64,000 nucleotides of DNA, from contig JBFLYK010000032.1 in the NCBI GenBank assembly GCA_040756995.1, positions 23,688 through 87,687 of the forward strand. The letters run 5' to 3'. Positions within the stretch are counted from its first letter, which is position 1; each line of letters opens with the position of its first letter. This document shows positions 48,518-56,895 of this stretch, piece after piece. The stretch is from BP-133 sp040756995 (GTDB taxonomy: Bacteria; Actinomycetota; Acidimicrobiia; IMCC26256; BP-133). Under the pieces are notes generated by a model. The model searched no databases. It saw only the letters and a program-made list of their open reading frames with translations, and was not told the origin of the DNA. A program made the position numbers and the translations under genes.

Positions 48518-49045
48518 TCACGACCCCGGCGGGCAGGCGCCGGCGGTCACGTTGAAGCGGGCCAGGCTGGAGACGGTCACCTCGTGGAGGTGCCGGAGGT
48601 CGGTGGCGACCTGGGCGCCGGCCGCCGAGCGGGAGAAGTCGCCCTCGACCTTCTGCTTGGCCTCCAGCAGGACGGCGGCAGCGGCCCGGTCGATCTGCTC
48701 GAGGCCCCGGGCGATCAGGTGGAGCCCGTCGTGCGACCGGCCGTTGAACGTCTTCTCGGCCGCTTCGACGTCGGTCGGCGCCTGGGCGGCGGACTCGCAC
48801 AGCCCGGCGGCCACGGTCAGCAGCCGGGCGACGGGGACCGTCTCGCCGGCCATCGTCACCGACCCGGCGGCCGTGGAGGTGGTGGCCGTCGTGGCCGTCG
48901 TGTCGGGAACGGACGACGTCGTGACCGGCGCGGCGGCCGTGGTGGAGGTCGCTGACTCGTCGGACTTGTCATCCGAGCCGCAGGCGGGTCCGGCCAGCGC
49001 CACGGCGGCCGCCAACAGGGCGGTCAGGGGGAGGGAACGACGCAT
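48518..49045 (-). CDS. small lipoprotein of unknown function
   Basis: A 175-aa secreted protein. RRSLPLTALLAAAVALAGPACGSDD is a signal peptide with a lipobox-like GPAC, so the mature N-terminal Cys is near residue 21. A Thr/Ala/Ser linker (ATSTTAAAPVTTSSVPDTTA) comes next, then a helical domain of about 100 residues with two other cysteines (GLCESAAQ and GACPPGS). I do not recognise the family. ATG at 49045 follows GGGAGGGAACGACGC-like sequence on the minus strand. It lies upstream of the thioredoxin-like lipoprotein on the same strand, 25 bp away. Confidence 0.7.
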   Translation of the reverse strand: MRRSLPLTALLAAAVALAGPACGSDDKSDESATSTTAAAPVTTSSVPDTTATTATTSTAAGSVTMAGETVPVARLLTVAAGLCESAAQAPTDVEAAEKTFNGRSHDGLHLIARGLEQIDRAAAAVLLEAKQKVEGDFSRSAAGAQVATDLRHLHEVTVSSLARFNVTAGACPPGS

Positions 49046-49137
49046 AGTCCTGCCCATGCTAGGGACGAAAGCCGCTCCCGCCCGATCGCCAGGCCCGTTC
49101 ACGCCCGGGGGCCGGGCCGGGCGCTAAACCGGGCGCC

Positions 49138-50604
49138 GTGCCCTCGTCGCCGATCGTGCTGGCCATCGATGCCGGATCCACCACCGCCAAGGCGCAGTTC
49201 TTCGACGCCTCCGGCCGGGCGCGCGGGCCGGCTGTGCGGAGTCCGGTGCCCATCGGGGCCGACGGGACGGCCGATCCCGGCGGGTTCGTGGCGGCGGTGG
49301 ACGCGGCCGTCGACGAGGCCCTGCGGCGGTGGACCGATCCCGTCGACGCAGTGGCGCTGAGCTGCGCCTGGCATGGCCTCGTCGGGCTCGGCCCCGACGG
49401 TGAGCCGACCACACCGCTGTCGACGTGGTCGGCCACGGGTCCGGCGGTGCTGGCCGGCGCGACGGAGCTGCGCCGGCGACTGGAGGCGGGCGATCCCGAG
49501 GCGGTCCGGCGCCGGACGGGCGCCCCCGTCCACCCGTCGCTGCCCCCCGCCCGGCTCCTGGCCGAGGGCATCCGGGATCCGGCGGCGTTCGGGGCGACCG
49601 CCCGCTGGTGCTCGATCGGGGAGCTGCTCGAGACCCGGTGGCTGGCCGAGGCCCCCGGGCCGTCGTCGTCGATGGCCTCGGGCACCGGGCTGTTCGACCA
49701 GGAAGCCGCTGCCTGGGACGTCGACGTCCTTCAGGCCACCAGTCTGCGCCCCGAGACCCTGGCCGCCGTCGACGACACGCCCCGCCGAGGTCTCAGCCCG
49801 GGGTACCGCTCCCGCTGGCCGGCCCTGGCCGGCGCCGTCTGGTGGCCGGCGCTCGGCGACGGTGCCTGCGCGCTGGTCGGAACGGGCTGCGACGGGGATG
49901 GGCGCGGGCGGCGGGCGGCCTTGACGGTCGGGACCAGCGCCGCCGTCCGGGTCCTGGCCGGCCCGGCGGAGCGGGCGGCCCGGCCGGCCGGGCTCTTCGC
50001 CTACCTGCTCGAGCCGGAACGGGTGGTCCTGGGGGCCGCCCGGTCCAACGCCGGGAATCTCGTCCCCTGGCTGACGTCGGTCCTGCGCCTCGACCACGAC
50101 CTGCTGTCCGAGGTGCTCGCCCGGACGCCCGGACGCCACGGCCTGCGGGCCGATCCCGCTCTGGCCGGCGAGCGCAGTCCCGACTGGCCGCTCATCGCCT
50201 CCGGGTCGGTGGCCGGCCTGCACCCGGGCACGACGGCGGTCGACATCGCCCAGGCCTTCCTGGAGGCCGCGGCCTGCGGCCTGGCCGACGCCATCGACCT
50301 GCTCGAGGGCGCCGTCGACACCTTCGGGCGGCCGCTGCTGCTGGTCGGGTCCGGGCGGGCGCTGGTCTCCTCTCCGGCCTGGCAGCAGCTCCTCGCCGAC
50401 GCCACCGGGCGGTCCATCATCCCCTCCCGGGTCGAGGAGGCGTCGGCCCGCGGCGCCGCAGTCGCCGCTCTCGACGGGCTCGGCTGGCGGGAACCGGCGT
50501 CCGGTGCCGACCTCGACGGCGAGGCGGTTCTGCCCGACCCCGAGCGGGCGGCGGCCTTCGCCGGTCTCCGGGGCGCCGGGGCGGCCGGCAGCCGGTCGCA
50601 GTGA
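49138..50604 (+). CDS. FGGY-family carbohydrate kinase
   Basis: A 488-aa sugar or sugar-acid kinase with the FGGY fold. The N-terminal phosphate motif is IVLAIDAGSTTAKAQFFDA, then AVALSCAWHGLVGLGPDG near residue 80, LTVGTSAAVRVLAG near 260 and VEEASARGAAVAALDG near the C-terminus. The pattern is close to gluconokinase and xylulokinase relatives, but the sugar cannot be fixed. GTG at 49138 is used. It is divergent from the lipoprotein genes and has its own promoter in the 92-bp gap; a diguanylate cyclase follows. Confidence 0.82.
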   Translation: MPSSPIVLAIDAGSTTAKAQFFDASGRARGPAVRSPVPIGADGTADPGGFVAAVDAAVDEALRRWTDPVDAVALSCAWHGLVGLGPDGEPTTPLSTWSATGPAVLAGATELRRRLEAGDPEAVRRRTGAPVHPSLPPARLLAEGIRDPAAFGATARWCSIGELLETRWLAEAPGPSSSMASGTGLFDQEAAAWDVDVLQATSLRPETLAAVDDTPRRGLSPGYRSRWPALAGAVWWPALGDGACALVGTGCDGDGRGRRAALTVGTSAAVRVLAGPAERAARPAGLFAYLLEPERVVLGAARSNAGNLVPWLTSVLRLDHDLLSEVLARTPGRHGLRADPALAGERSPDWPLIASGSVAGLHPGTTAVDIAQAFLEAAACGLADAIDLLEGAVDTFGRPLLLVGSGRALVSSPAWQQLLADATGRSIIPSRVEEASARGAAVAALDGLGWREPASGADLDGEAVLPDPERAAAFAGLRGAGAAGSRSQ

Positions 50605-50671
50605 AAGGGACGAACCACCCGGAACGAGGCCGGCGAGGATTACCGGCCGGGGAGTGGGGCACGTTCCCTGT

Positions 50672-51574
50672 ATGGCCGGGCGCACGGTGACGACCCGACA
50701 CGATGACTACGGCCCGCCGGCCGAGGACGGCCTCACCGCCGCCCACGTGCTGGTCTGCGAGGCGCCGGTGGTGGCGGCCGAATGGCGGGAGCTGTGCCGG
50801 TGGGATCCCGAACTGGAGCCGGAGGTCGTCACACCTCCCGTGGAACCGGTGATCGAGGCGGTGGCCTCGGCCCTCAACCGGCCGCAGCCGCTCGGCTGGG
50901 GGGCCGACGACGAGGTCGTGGAAGCCGTCGACGCCTTCACCGAGCAGGCCGGTCCGGCCGCCATCGAGGAGCTGGTCTGCCTCCGGGAGGCGCTCACCCG
51001 CCGGCTCCAGGGCCGGGTCCCGCCGACCGAGGCGGCCGAGACCTGGGCCCGCCTCCAGATGACCATCGACCGGGCGATCTCGACGGCCGCCCGCCGGGCG
51101 TTCTCGCAGCTGGAGCGGGCAGCCTGTTTCGACGCCCTGACCGGCGTTCTGAACCGGCGGTCGTTCCAGATCGACGTCTCCCGGGAGCTCGGCCGGGTGG
51201 CCCGCCACGGAGGGCGGTTCAGCCTCGTGATGATCGACGTCGACGGCCTCAAGGCGATCAACGACACGCTGGGCCACAACGCCGGAGACGCCCGCCTCCA
51301 GTCGCTGGGGACGGCGCTGCGGGGTGACACCCGCCGGGAGGACACCGCCTACCGGCTCGGCGGTGACGAGTTCGCCGTGCTGCTGCCGGGCGCATCGCGG
51401 GAGCAGGCGGCCCGGGTCATGGTCCGGGTGGCCGAGACCGCCCGGCCCACCCGGTTCACGTGGGGAACGGCGGCGTGCCCGTCCGACGGCCACACCGTCG
51501 AGGACCTCGTCGCCGCCGCCGACGCCCGCCTCTACCGCCGGCGGGCCCGGACGCGGCCCGGGCGGGCCGGCTGA
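50672..51574 (+). CDS. GGDEF-domain diguanylate cyclase
   Basis: A 300-aa protein. Residues 1-145 are helical with no recognised sensor; residues 146-295 form a GGDEF domain with DALTGVLNRRSFQIDV, VMIDVDGLKAINDTLGHNAGD and the active-site RLGGDEFAVLL (Gly230-Phe234). The intact GGDEF residues suggest it makes cyclic di-GMP, and no EAL domain is present. No RxxD inhibitory site is obvious. ATG at 50672 is used. It is convergent with the SRAP gene. Confidence 0.87.
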   Translation: MAGRTVTTRHDDYGPPAEDGLTAAHVLVCEAPVVAAEWRELCRWDPELEPEVVTPPVEPVIEAVASALNRPQPLGWGADDEVVEAVDAFTEQAGPAAIEELVCLREALTRRLQGRVPPTEAAETWARLQMTIDRAISTAARRAFSQLERAACFDALTGVLNRRSFQIDVSRELGRVARHGGRFSLVMIDVDGLKAINDTLGHNAGDARLQSLGTALRGDTRREDTAYRLGGDEFAVLLPGASREQAARVMVRVAETARPTRFTWGTAACPSDGHTVEDLVAAADARLYRRRARTRPGRAG

Positions 51575-51590
51575 CCCGCACCCGCTGGCC

Positions 51591-52175
51591 CTAAAGCAGC
51601 GACGGCTGCTCCGGCCCCGGGCGGGTCAGCGGTTCGGCGACCATTGCCGGCGACTCGCTGACCAGTCGACCCACCGGCACCGGCTCGCCGGTCAGCCAGG
51701 GACCGATCAGGTCACCCGGGAGGATGACGGGCATCCGTTCGTGGAACGGCGCGACGACGTCGTCGGCCGGCCGGGTCAGCATCGTGGCCCGGCGGGGCGG
51801 CCCGCCGCCCGGCAGGGCACCGAGCCGGTACAGGCCGGCGACCGCCAGCGTGCGGCCGGCGGCGTCGAAGAACCACGCCCGTCCTTCGACGAAGCGGGCC
51901 AGGGGCAGCACCAGGCGGGCGGAGGCGTACGCCTCGCGCCACGCCGGGCGCTCGGCCGCCGTTTCGAGCCGGGCGTTGTGGCCGGTGCCGTCGTCGAAGA
52001 AGGCCCACGAGAACGACGAGACGACCCGCTCGCCCTTGTGGAGCACCAGCCCCGGTACAACGGACTTCGGGAACGCCTCCTCGGCGAGGGCGGCGTGGAC
52101 CACGTCCCCGATCCGGGCGGGGCCGAACTCCTCGATGATCTCCGGTACCCGCCGGAACTGCGACCGCCCGCACAT
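51591..52175 (-). CDS. SRAP/HMCES-type DNA-protein crosslink protein
   Basis: A 194-aa SOS-response-associated peptidase domain (YedK/HMCES). The invariant N-terminal MCGR places Cys2 as the nucleophile after Met removal; NARLETAAERPAWREAYASA and RFVEG follow, and FHERMPVIL near residue 143 holds the conserved His. Such proteins crosslink to abasic sites in single-stranded DNA and shield them. ATG at 52175 is 19 bp downstream of the lon stop on the same strand, so lon and this gene may be co-transcribed. Confidence 0.88.
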   Translation of the reverse strand: MCGRSQFRRVPEIIEEFGPARIGDVVHAALAEEAFPKSVVPGLVLHKGERVVSSFSWAFFDDGTGHNARLETAAERPAWREAYASARLVLPLARFVEGRAWFFDAAGRTLAVAGLYRLGALPGGGPPRRATMLTRPADDVVAPFHERMPVILPGDLIGPWLTGEPVPVGRLVSESPAMVAEPLTRPGPEQPSLL

Positions 52176-52194
52176 GCGGTCGATTGTGGCGGAG

Positions 52195-54612
52195 CTACGC
52201 CGCCTCGGCCTGGCTCGGCCCAGCGTCTTCCAACGCCGCGTCTTCCAACGCCCAGCCGAGCACCTGGCCGATGTCCTCGGCGAGGTGGAAGGTCATCGCC
52301 TCCCGCACCGCCTCGGGCACGTCGTCGAGGTCAGGGCCGTTGCGGGCCGGGAGGATCACCGTGGTGAGCCCGGCCCGGTGGGCGGCCAGCACCTTCTGCT
52401 TCACACCGCCGATCGGCAGCACCCGGCCCGACAGCGTGACCTCGCCGGTCATGCCGACCGTCGAGCGGACCGGCCGCCCGGTGAGCAGGCTCACCAGCGC
52501 GGTGGTCATGGTCACGCCGGCCGACGGGCCGTCCTTGGGCACCGCCCCGGCCGGGACGTGCAGGTGGAACCGCTTCTTGTCGAACGCCCCGTCCGGCAGG
52601 TCGAGGGCGTCGGCGTGCGACCGCACGTAGGAGAGGGCGATCTCCGCCGACTCCTTCATCACGTCGCCCAGCTGGCCCGTGATGGCGAGGCCGCCGCCGC
52701 TCTCGGTCGGCATGGCCGTCGCCTCCACGAACAGCACGTCACCCCCGGCGCCGGTCACGGCCAGGCCGGTCGCCACCCCGGGGACGCCGGTGCGGTCGGC
52801 CGCCTCGTCGTAGTACTTCGGCCGGCCGAGCGACTTGGCCACGTCGTCGACGTCGATGACCAGCGGGGTCTCCACCCCGCCGGCGGCGATCCGGGTGGCG
52901 GCCTTGCGCAGCAGGCGCCCGAGCTCCCGCTCGAGCCCCCGCACGCCCGCCTCCCGGGTGTAGCCGGTCACGACCTGGCGGACGGCGGCGTCGGTCACCT
53001 CCACCTCGCCGGGCTCGAGCCCGTTGCGCTCCCGCTGCCGGGGCAGCAGGTGGCCGAGGGCGATCGTCACCTTCTCGTCCTCCGTGTAGCCGTCGAGCCG
53101 GAGCAGCTCCATCCGGTCGAGCAGCGGGCCGGGAATGGTCTCGAGCACGTTGGCCGTGGCCAGGAACAGCACGTCCGACAGGTCGAGGTCGACCTCGGCG
53201 TAGTGGTCCCGGAAGGTGTGGTTCTGGGCCGGGTCGAGCACCTCGAGGAGGGCCGACGTCGGGTCGCCCCGCCAGTCGGAGCCGAGCTTGTCGACTTCGT
53301 CCAGCAGTAGGACGGGGTTCATCGTCCCCGCCTCCTTCAGCGCCCGCACGATCCGGCCCGGCTGGGCGCCGACGTACGTGCGGCGGTGGCCCCGGATCTC
53401 GGCCTCGTCCCGCACGCCGCCCAGGGCCACCCGGACGAACTGGCGGCCGAGGGAGCGGGCCACCGACTCGCCGAGCGAGGTCTTGCCGACACCGGGCGGG
53501 CCGACCAGCACGAGGATGGCGCCGGAGCCGCCCCGGGCCGGGACCGGCTCGTCAGCCGCCGGCGTCTGGTCGAGGCCCCGCTCCTTGCGGAGCTTGCGCA
53601 CGGCCAGATGCTCGACGATGCGTTCCTTCACGTCGTCGAGGCCGGTGTGGTCGGCGTCGAGGATGGCCCGGGCCTCGGTGAGGTCGAGCCGGTCCTCCGA
53701 CCGCTTGCCCCACGGCAGCTCGGTCAGCGTGTCGAGCCAGGTGCGGATCCAGCTGTGCTCGGGACTCTGCTCGCCGGTCCGCTCCAGGCGGTCGATCTCG
53801 CGTTCCACGGCCTCCCGCACGGCGGCGGGCATGGCCATCTCGGCGATCTTCGCCCGGTATTCGGCCGCCACGTTGTCGGAGTCCTCGCCGAGCTCCTTGC
53901 GGATGGCGTCCATCTGCTGGCGCAGCATGAACTCCCGCTGGCGCTTCTCCATGCCCTCGCTGACGTCGGTGCGGATGCGGGCCTTGAGCTCCAGCTCGCC
54001 GAGCGTGTCGCGGGCCCAGGCCAGCGCCTTGGCCAGCCGCTCCTCGACGTCGATGGTCTCCAGCAGCTCGATGCGCTGCTCGAAGGTCAGGTCGGGGGAG
54101 TAGCCGGCGCTGTCGGCCAGGGTGCCCGGATCGCCGATGCCCCGGAGGGCCTCGGCCAGCGGCCGGGCGGAGCGGTGCTCGAGGATGGCCTCGACCACCG
54201 CCCGGTACTCCTTCATCAGCTCCCGGGCGCGTTCGCTGGGGGCGCCGGACGGCTCCTCCACCGGCTCGGCCTGCACGAACAGGCCGTGGCCCGAGGAGCC
54301 CTCACCGAAGCTCGGAACGGCCGCACCGAGGACGGCCCGGTGCAGGCCGCGCACGACCACCGCCCGGGTCCCCCCGGGCAGCCGGCCGGCCTCTTCGATC
54401 TTGGCCACCGTGCCGACCCTGGCGTACACGGTCGGGCCGCCCTCGTGCTCGATCCGGGGGACGAGCACCAGGAGGCCCTCGCCGGCCAGGGCGGCGTCGG
54501 CGGCGGCTTTCGCCTCATCGCTCTCCAAGCCGAGAGGCACGACCATCTGCGGCAGCACCACTCCCGTCGACAGCGGGAGCAGCGGCAGGAACCGGGTCTC
54601 GACGTCTGACAA
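52195..54612 (-). CDS. lon: ATP-dependent protease Lon
   Basis: An 805-aa Lon protease. Residues 1-200 are the substrate-binding domain (RFLPLLPLSTGVVLPQMVVP), residues 330-560 the AAA module with VGPPGVGKTSLGESVA and VLLLDEVDKLGSDWRGDP, and the C-terminal protease has PKDGPSAGVTM with Ser697 and the later GGVKQKVLAAHRAG with the Lys. It degrades misfolded and regulatory proteins. The start is TTG at 54612; GAGG lies 7 nt upstream, inside a HAIR-like operator. Length is standard. A separate LON N-terminal-domain protein is encoded at 59325. Confidence 0.93.
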   Translation of the reverse strand: MSDVETRFLPLLPLSTGVVLPQMVVPLGLESDEAKAAADAALAGEGLLVLVPRIEHEGGPTVYARVGTVAKIEEAGRLPGGTRAVVVRGLHRAVLGAAVPSFGEGSSGHGLFVQAEPVEEPSGAPSERARELMKEYRAVVEAILEHRSARPLAEALRGIGDPGTLADSAGYSPDLTFEQRIELLETIDVEERLAKALAWARDTLGELELKARIRTDVSEGMEKRQREFMLRQQMDAIRKELGEDSDNVAAEYRAKIAEMAMPAAVREAVEREIDRLERTGEQSPEHSWIRTWLDTLTELPWGKRSEDRLDLTEARAILDADHTGLDDVKERIVEHLAVRKLRKERGLDQTPAADEPVPARGGSGAILVLVGPPGVGKTSLGESVARSLGRQFVRVALGGVRDEAEIRGHRRTYVGAQPGRIVRALKEAGTMNPVLLLDEVDKLGSDWRGDPTSALLEVLDPAQNHTFRDHYAEVDLDLSDVLFLATANVLETIPGPLLDRMELLRLDGYTEDEKVTIALGHLLPRQRERNGLEPGEVEVTDAAVRQVVTGYTREAGVRGLERELGRLLRKAATRIAAGGVETPLVIDVDDVAKSLGRPKYYDEAADRTGVPGVATGLAVTGAGGDVLFVEATAMPTESGGGLAITGQLGDVMKESAEIALSYVRSHADALDLPDGAFDKKRFHLHVPAGAVPKDGPSAGVTMTTALVSLLTGRPVRSTVGMTGEVTLSGRVLPIGGVKQKVLAAHRAGLTTVILPARNGPDLDDVPEAVREAMTFHLAEDIGQVLGWALEDAALEDAGPSQAEAA

Positions 54613-54632
54613 TTGAGTGCCTCGCTATCAAG
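54612..54632. promoter_or_regulatory. HAIR-like HspR operator at the lon start
   Basis: ATTGAGT (54612-54618), a 7-bp spacer and TATCAAG (54626-54632) resemble the HAIR consensus CTTGAGT-N7-ACTCAAG (6/7 and 5/7, spacing exact). HspR binds HAIR and represses heat-shock genes such as lon and dnaK in actinobacteria. The site overlaps the translation start and ribosome-binding site, so an mRNA start further upstream is likely. Confidence 0.6.
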
Positions 54633-54742
54633 AAAGGTCTGCGTGGGCGATCCACGTGAGGCTTTCAACAGCGAGAAGGGAACGGCCATTCCCGCAAAGT
54701 CGGAGAAGTTCCGTTCCGCTCGAGACGTGGTGGCTGAGGGCG

Positions 54743-54757
54743 AACTTCTACGAAGTT
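54743..54757. promoter_or_regulatory. palindrome in the lon upstream region
   Basis: AACTTC-TAC-GAAGTT is a perfect inverted repeat 131 bp upstream of the lon start. It could be a second operator. The 54633-54953 stretch holds no gene I can support; short open frames there lack codon bias. Confidence 0.35.
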
Positions 54758-54953
54758 TGCAGTTTTGGCGCAGGAGCGGTATGGTGCTGATGCGCTCCTA
54801 GTGGAGCTTGCGCCCGCCCGGTGGAGGCGGGTCCGGGCGCCCCGGGGTGGTCGGCGGCTCGAGACCACCCGTCGGAAGCCGGCCCAATCGGCTTGCCGTC
54901 GACCACCCCGCCAATCAGATGCGCCCGGCCCAGCCCGAGGCGACGAAGGAGAG

Positions 54954-55025
54954 CGCCCTCGGCAGGATTCGAACCTGCGCACACGGCTCCGGAGGCCGTT
55001 GCTCTATCCCCTGAGCTACGAGGGC
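54954..55025 (-). tRNA. tRNA-Arg (anticodon CCG)
   Basis: On the minus strand the cloverleaf reads acceptor GCCCTCG/CGAGGGC, D-arm GCTC-AGGGGATA-GAGC, anticodon arm ACGGC-CTCCGGA-GCCGT with CCG at the anticodon, a 4-nt variable loop GTGC, and T-arm GCAGG-TTCGAAT-CCTGC. All four stems pair. Length is 72 nt with a G discriminator; CCA is not encoded. CCG reads CGG codons, which are common in this genome. It stands between lon and the receiver gene. Confidence 0.93.
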
Positions 55026-55095
55026 AGCGCGAAGCTGCCACTCTACCGCCGGGACCCTGCCGGGGGCCCGAAAAGGGCCCGTGTACGATGCCTTC

Positions 55096-55569
55096 ATGGC
55101 CCCGGCCACCGTGCTCGTGGTCGACGACGACCCTGTCATCCTCAAACTGCTCGAGGTGAACTTCGAGATGGAGGGCTTCGAGGTCGTCGGGGCCAGTGAC
55201 GGGGCCGAGGGGCTGCAGCGGGCCCGGGAAGTCCGCCCTGACATCGTGGTTCTCGACGTGATGATGCCCCGCATGACCGGCTACGAGGTGGCCAAGGCCC
55301 TCCGTGAAGACGACGGCACCGCCCACATCCCGATCATCTTCGTGACCGCCCGCGCCCAGAGCAGCGACGTCGAGCGGGGCATGGAGCTCGGTGTCGACGA
55401 CTACGTGACCAAGCCCTTCGATCCGCTCGACCTCATCGCCCGGGTCAACACGCTGCTGGCCCGCCGCCACGGCGACAGCGACACCGACGGAGCGATCGAA
55501 CCGGCCGGCGACCGGGTGGACGAGCCACCCGCCGAGCCGGGGCTGGATGCGAATTCCGCCGCCAGTTGA
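55096..55569 (+). CDS. stand-alone receiver-domain protein
   Basis: A 157-aa protein made of a receiver domain (VLVVDDDPVILKLLEVNFEM, DIVVLDVMMPRMTGYE with Asp54, PIIFVTARAQSSDVERG, DYVTKPFDPLDLIARVN) and a 30-residue acidic tail. There is no output domain, as in CheY- or PleD-receiver-type proteins. ATG at 55096 is preferred; GTG at 55081 is possible. Its stop overlaps the TTG of lysA by 4 nt, an unusual coupling of a signalling protein with lysine synthesis. Its kinase is unknown. Confidence 0.85.
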   Translation: MAPATVLVVDDDPVILKLLEVNFEMEGFEVVGASDGAEGLQRAREVRPDIVVLDVMMPRMTGYEVAKALREDDGTAHIPIIFVTARAQSSDVERGMELGVDDYVTKPFDPLDLIARVNTLLARRHGDSDTDGAIEPAGDRVDEPPAEPGLDANSAAS

Positions 55570-56882
55570 GCGCCCCGATCGACCTGCGACTCCTGCCGGC
55601 CACGGCCGCCGTCTCCCCGGACGGCCGCCTGGCCATCGGCGGTTGCGACCTCGGCGAGCTGGCCGGGCGCTTCGGCACGCCGCTGTTCGTGTACGACGAG
55701 GCGCACCTCCGGAACCGCTGCCGGGAGTACGTCGCCGCCTTCGGCCCTGACGCCGTCGCCTACGCCGGCAAGGCCTTCCTGTGCCGGGCCATGGTCCGGC
55801 TGGTGGCCGAGGAGGGGCTCCACCTCGACGTCGCCACCGGCGGCGAGCTTCACGTCGCCCGCTCGGCGGGGTTTCCGCCGGAGCGGATCGTCTTTCACGG
55901 CAACAACAAATCGGAGGAGGAGCTCACCACCGCCCTCGGTGCCGGGGTCGGCCGGATCGTGGCCGACTCCTTCGCCGAGCTCGACCGGCTCGAGGCGCTG
56001 GTCAAGACCGGCCTCCCTACTCCCCGGATCCTGCTGCGGGTGACGCCGGGCGTCGAGGCCCACACCCACGAGTACATCGAGACCGGCACCGAGGACTCCA
56101 AGTTCGGCTTCCCCGTCCGCCTCGGCGACGCCCTGGAGGCGGCCCGGCGGGTGGCGGCCAGCCCCCACCTGGAGCTGGCCGGCCTGCACTGCCACATCGG
56201 CTCGCAGATCCACGTGCTGCAGTCCTACGCCGCGGCGGCGGCCATCGTGGTCGGCCTGGCCGCCGAGGTGGAGCGGGCCTCCGGGCCCGGCTCGGTCAAG
56301 GAGCTCAACCTGGGCGGCGGGCTCGGCATCGCCTACCACGACGGCGACGATCCGCCGACCGTCCTCGACTACGCCGCCACCCTGCGCCGGTCGGTGGAGG
56401 CCGCGGTGACCGACGCCGGCCTGGCCCACATGCCGGCCCTGCTGGTGGAGCCCGGCCGGTCGATCGCCGCCAGCGCCGGCGTGACCCTCTACCGGGTCGG
56501 CACCATCAAGGAGATCGCCGGCGTCCGCACCTACGTGGCGGTGGACGGGGGCATGAGCGACAACGCCCGTCCCGCGACCTACGGCGCCCGCTACGAAGCG
56601 TTCCTCCCCGAGCGCGTCACGGCCGACCGGCCGCTGGTGGCCACCGTGGCCGGCAAGCACTGCGAACAGGGCGACCTGCTGGTCCGCAACGCCACCTTGC
56701 CCGCCGACCTCGCCGTCGGCGATCTTCTCTGCACGCCGGCGACGGGAGCGTACGGTTACGCCATGGCCAGCAACTACAACAAGGTTCCCCGGCCGGCCAT
56801 CGTGTTCGTGAGCGAGGGGAACGCCCGGCTGGTCGTGCGGCGGGAGACGCTCGACGACCTGCTTCGTCTGGAGGAGATGTGA
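55566..56882 (+). CDS. lysA: diaminopimelate decarboxylase
   Basis: A 438-aa PLP enzyme that makes lysine from meso-diaminopimelate. The PLP-lysine Lys69 is in AVAYAGKAFLC; DVATGGELHVA, GLHCHIGSQI, LNLGGGLGIAY, VEPGRSIAASAGV and the Cys-bearing GKHCEQGDLL (active-site) are all present. TTG at 55566 lies in the stop of the receiver gene. It is followed by hom after 13 bp, so a lysA-hom-thrC operon is likely. Confidence 0.92.
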   Translation: MSAPIDLRLLPATAAVSPDGRLAIGGCDLGELAGRFGTPLFVYDEAHLRNRCREYVAAFGPDAVAYAGKAFLCRAMVRLVAEEGLHLDVATGGELHVARSAGFPPERIVFHGNNKSEEELTTALGAGVGRIVADSFAELDRLEALVKTGLPTPRILLRVTPGVEAHTHEYIETGTEDSKFGFPVRLGDALEAARRVAASPHLELAGLHCHIGSQIHVLQSYAAAAAIVVGLAAEVERASGPGSVKELNLGGGLGIAYHDGDDPPTVLDYAATLRRSVEAAVTDAGLAHMPALLVEPGRSIAASAGVTLYRVGTIKEIAGVRTYVAVDGGMSDNARPATYGARYEAFLPERVTADRPLVATVAGKHCEQGDLLVRNATLPADLAVGDLLCTPATGAYGYAMASNYNKVPRPAIVFVSEGNARLVVRRETLDDLLRLEEM

Positions 56883-56895
56883 CCCGGGGGCGCAA

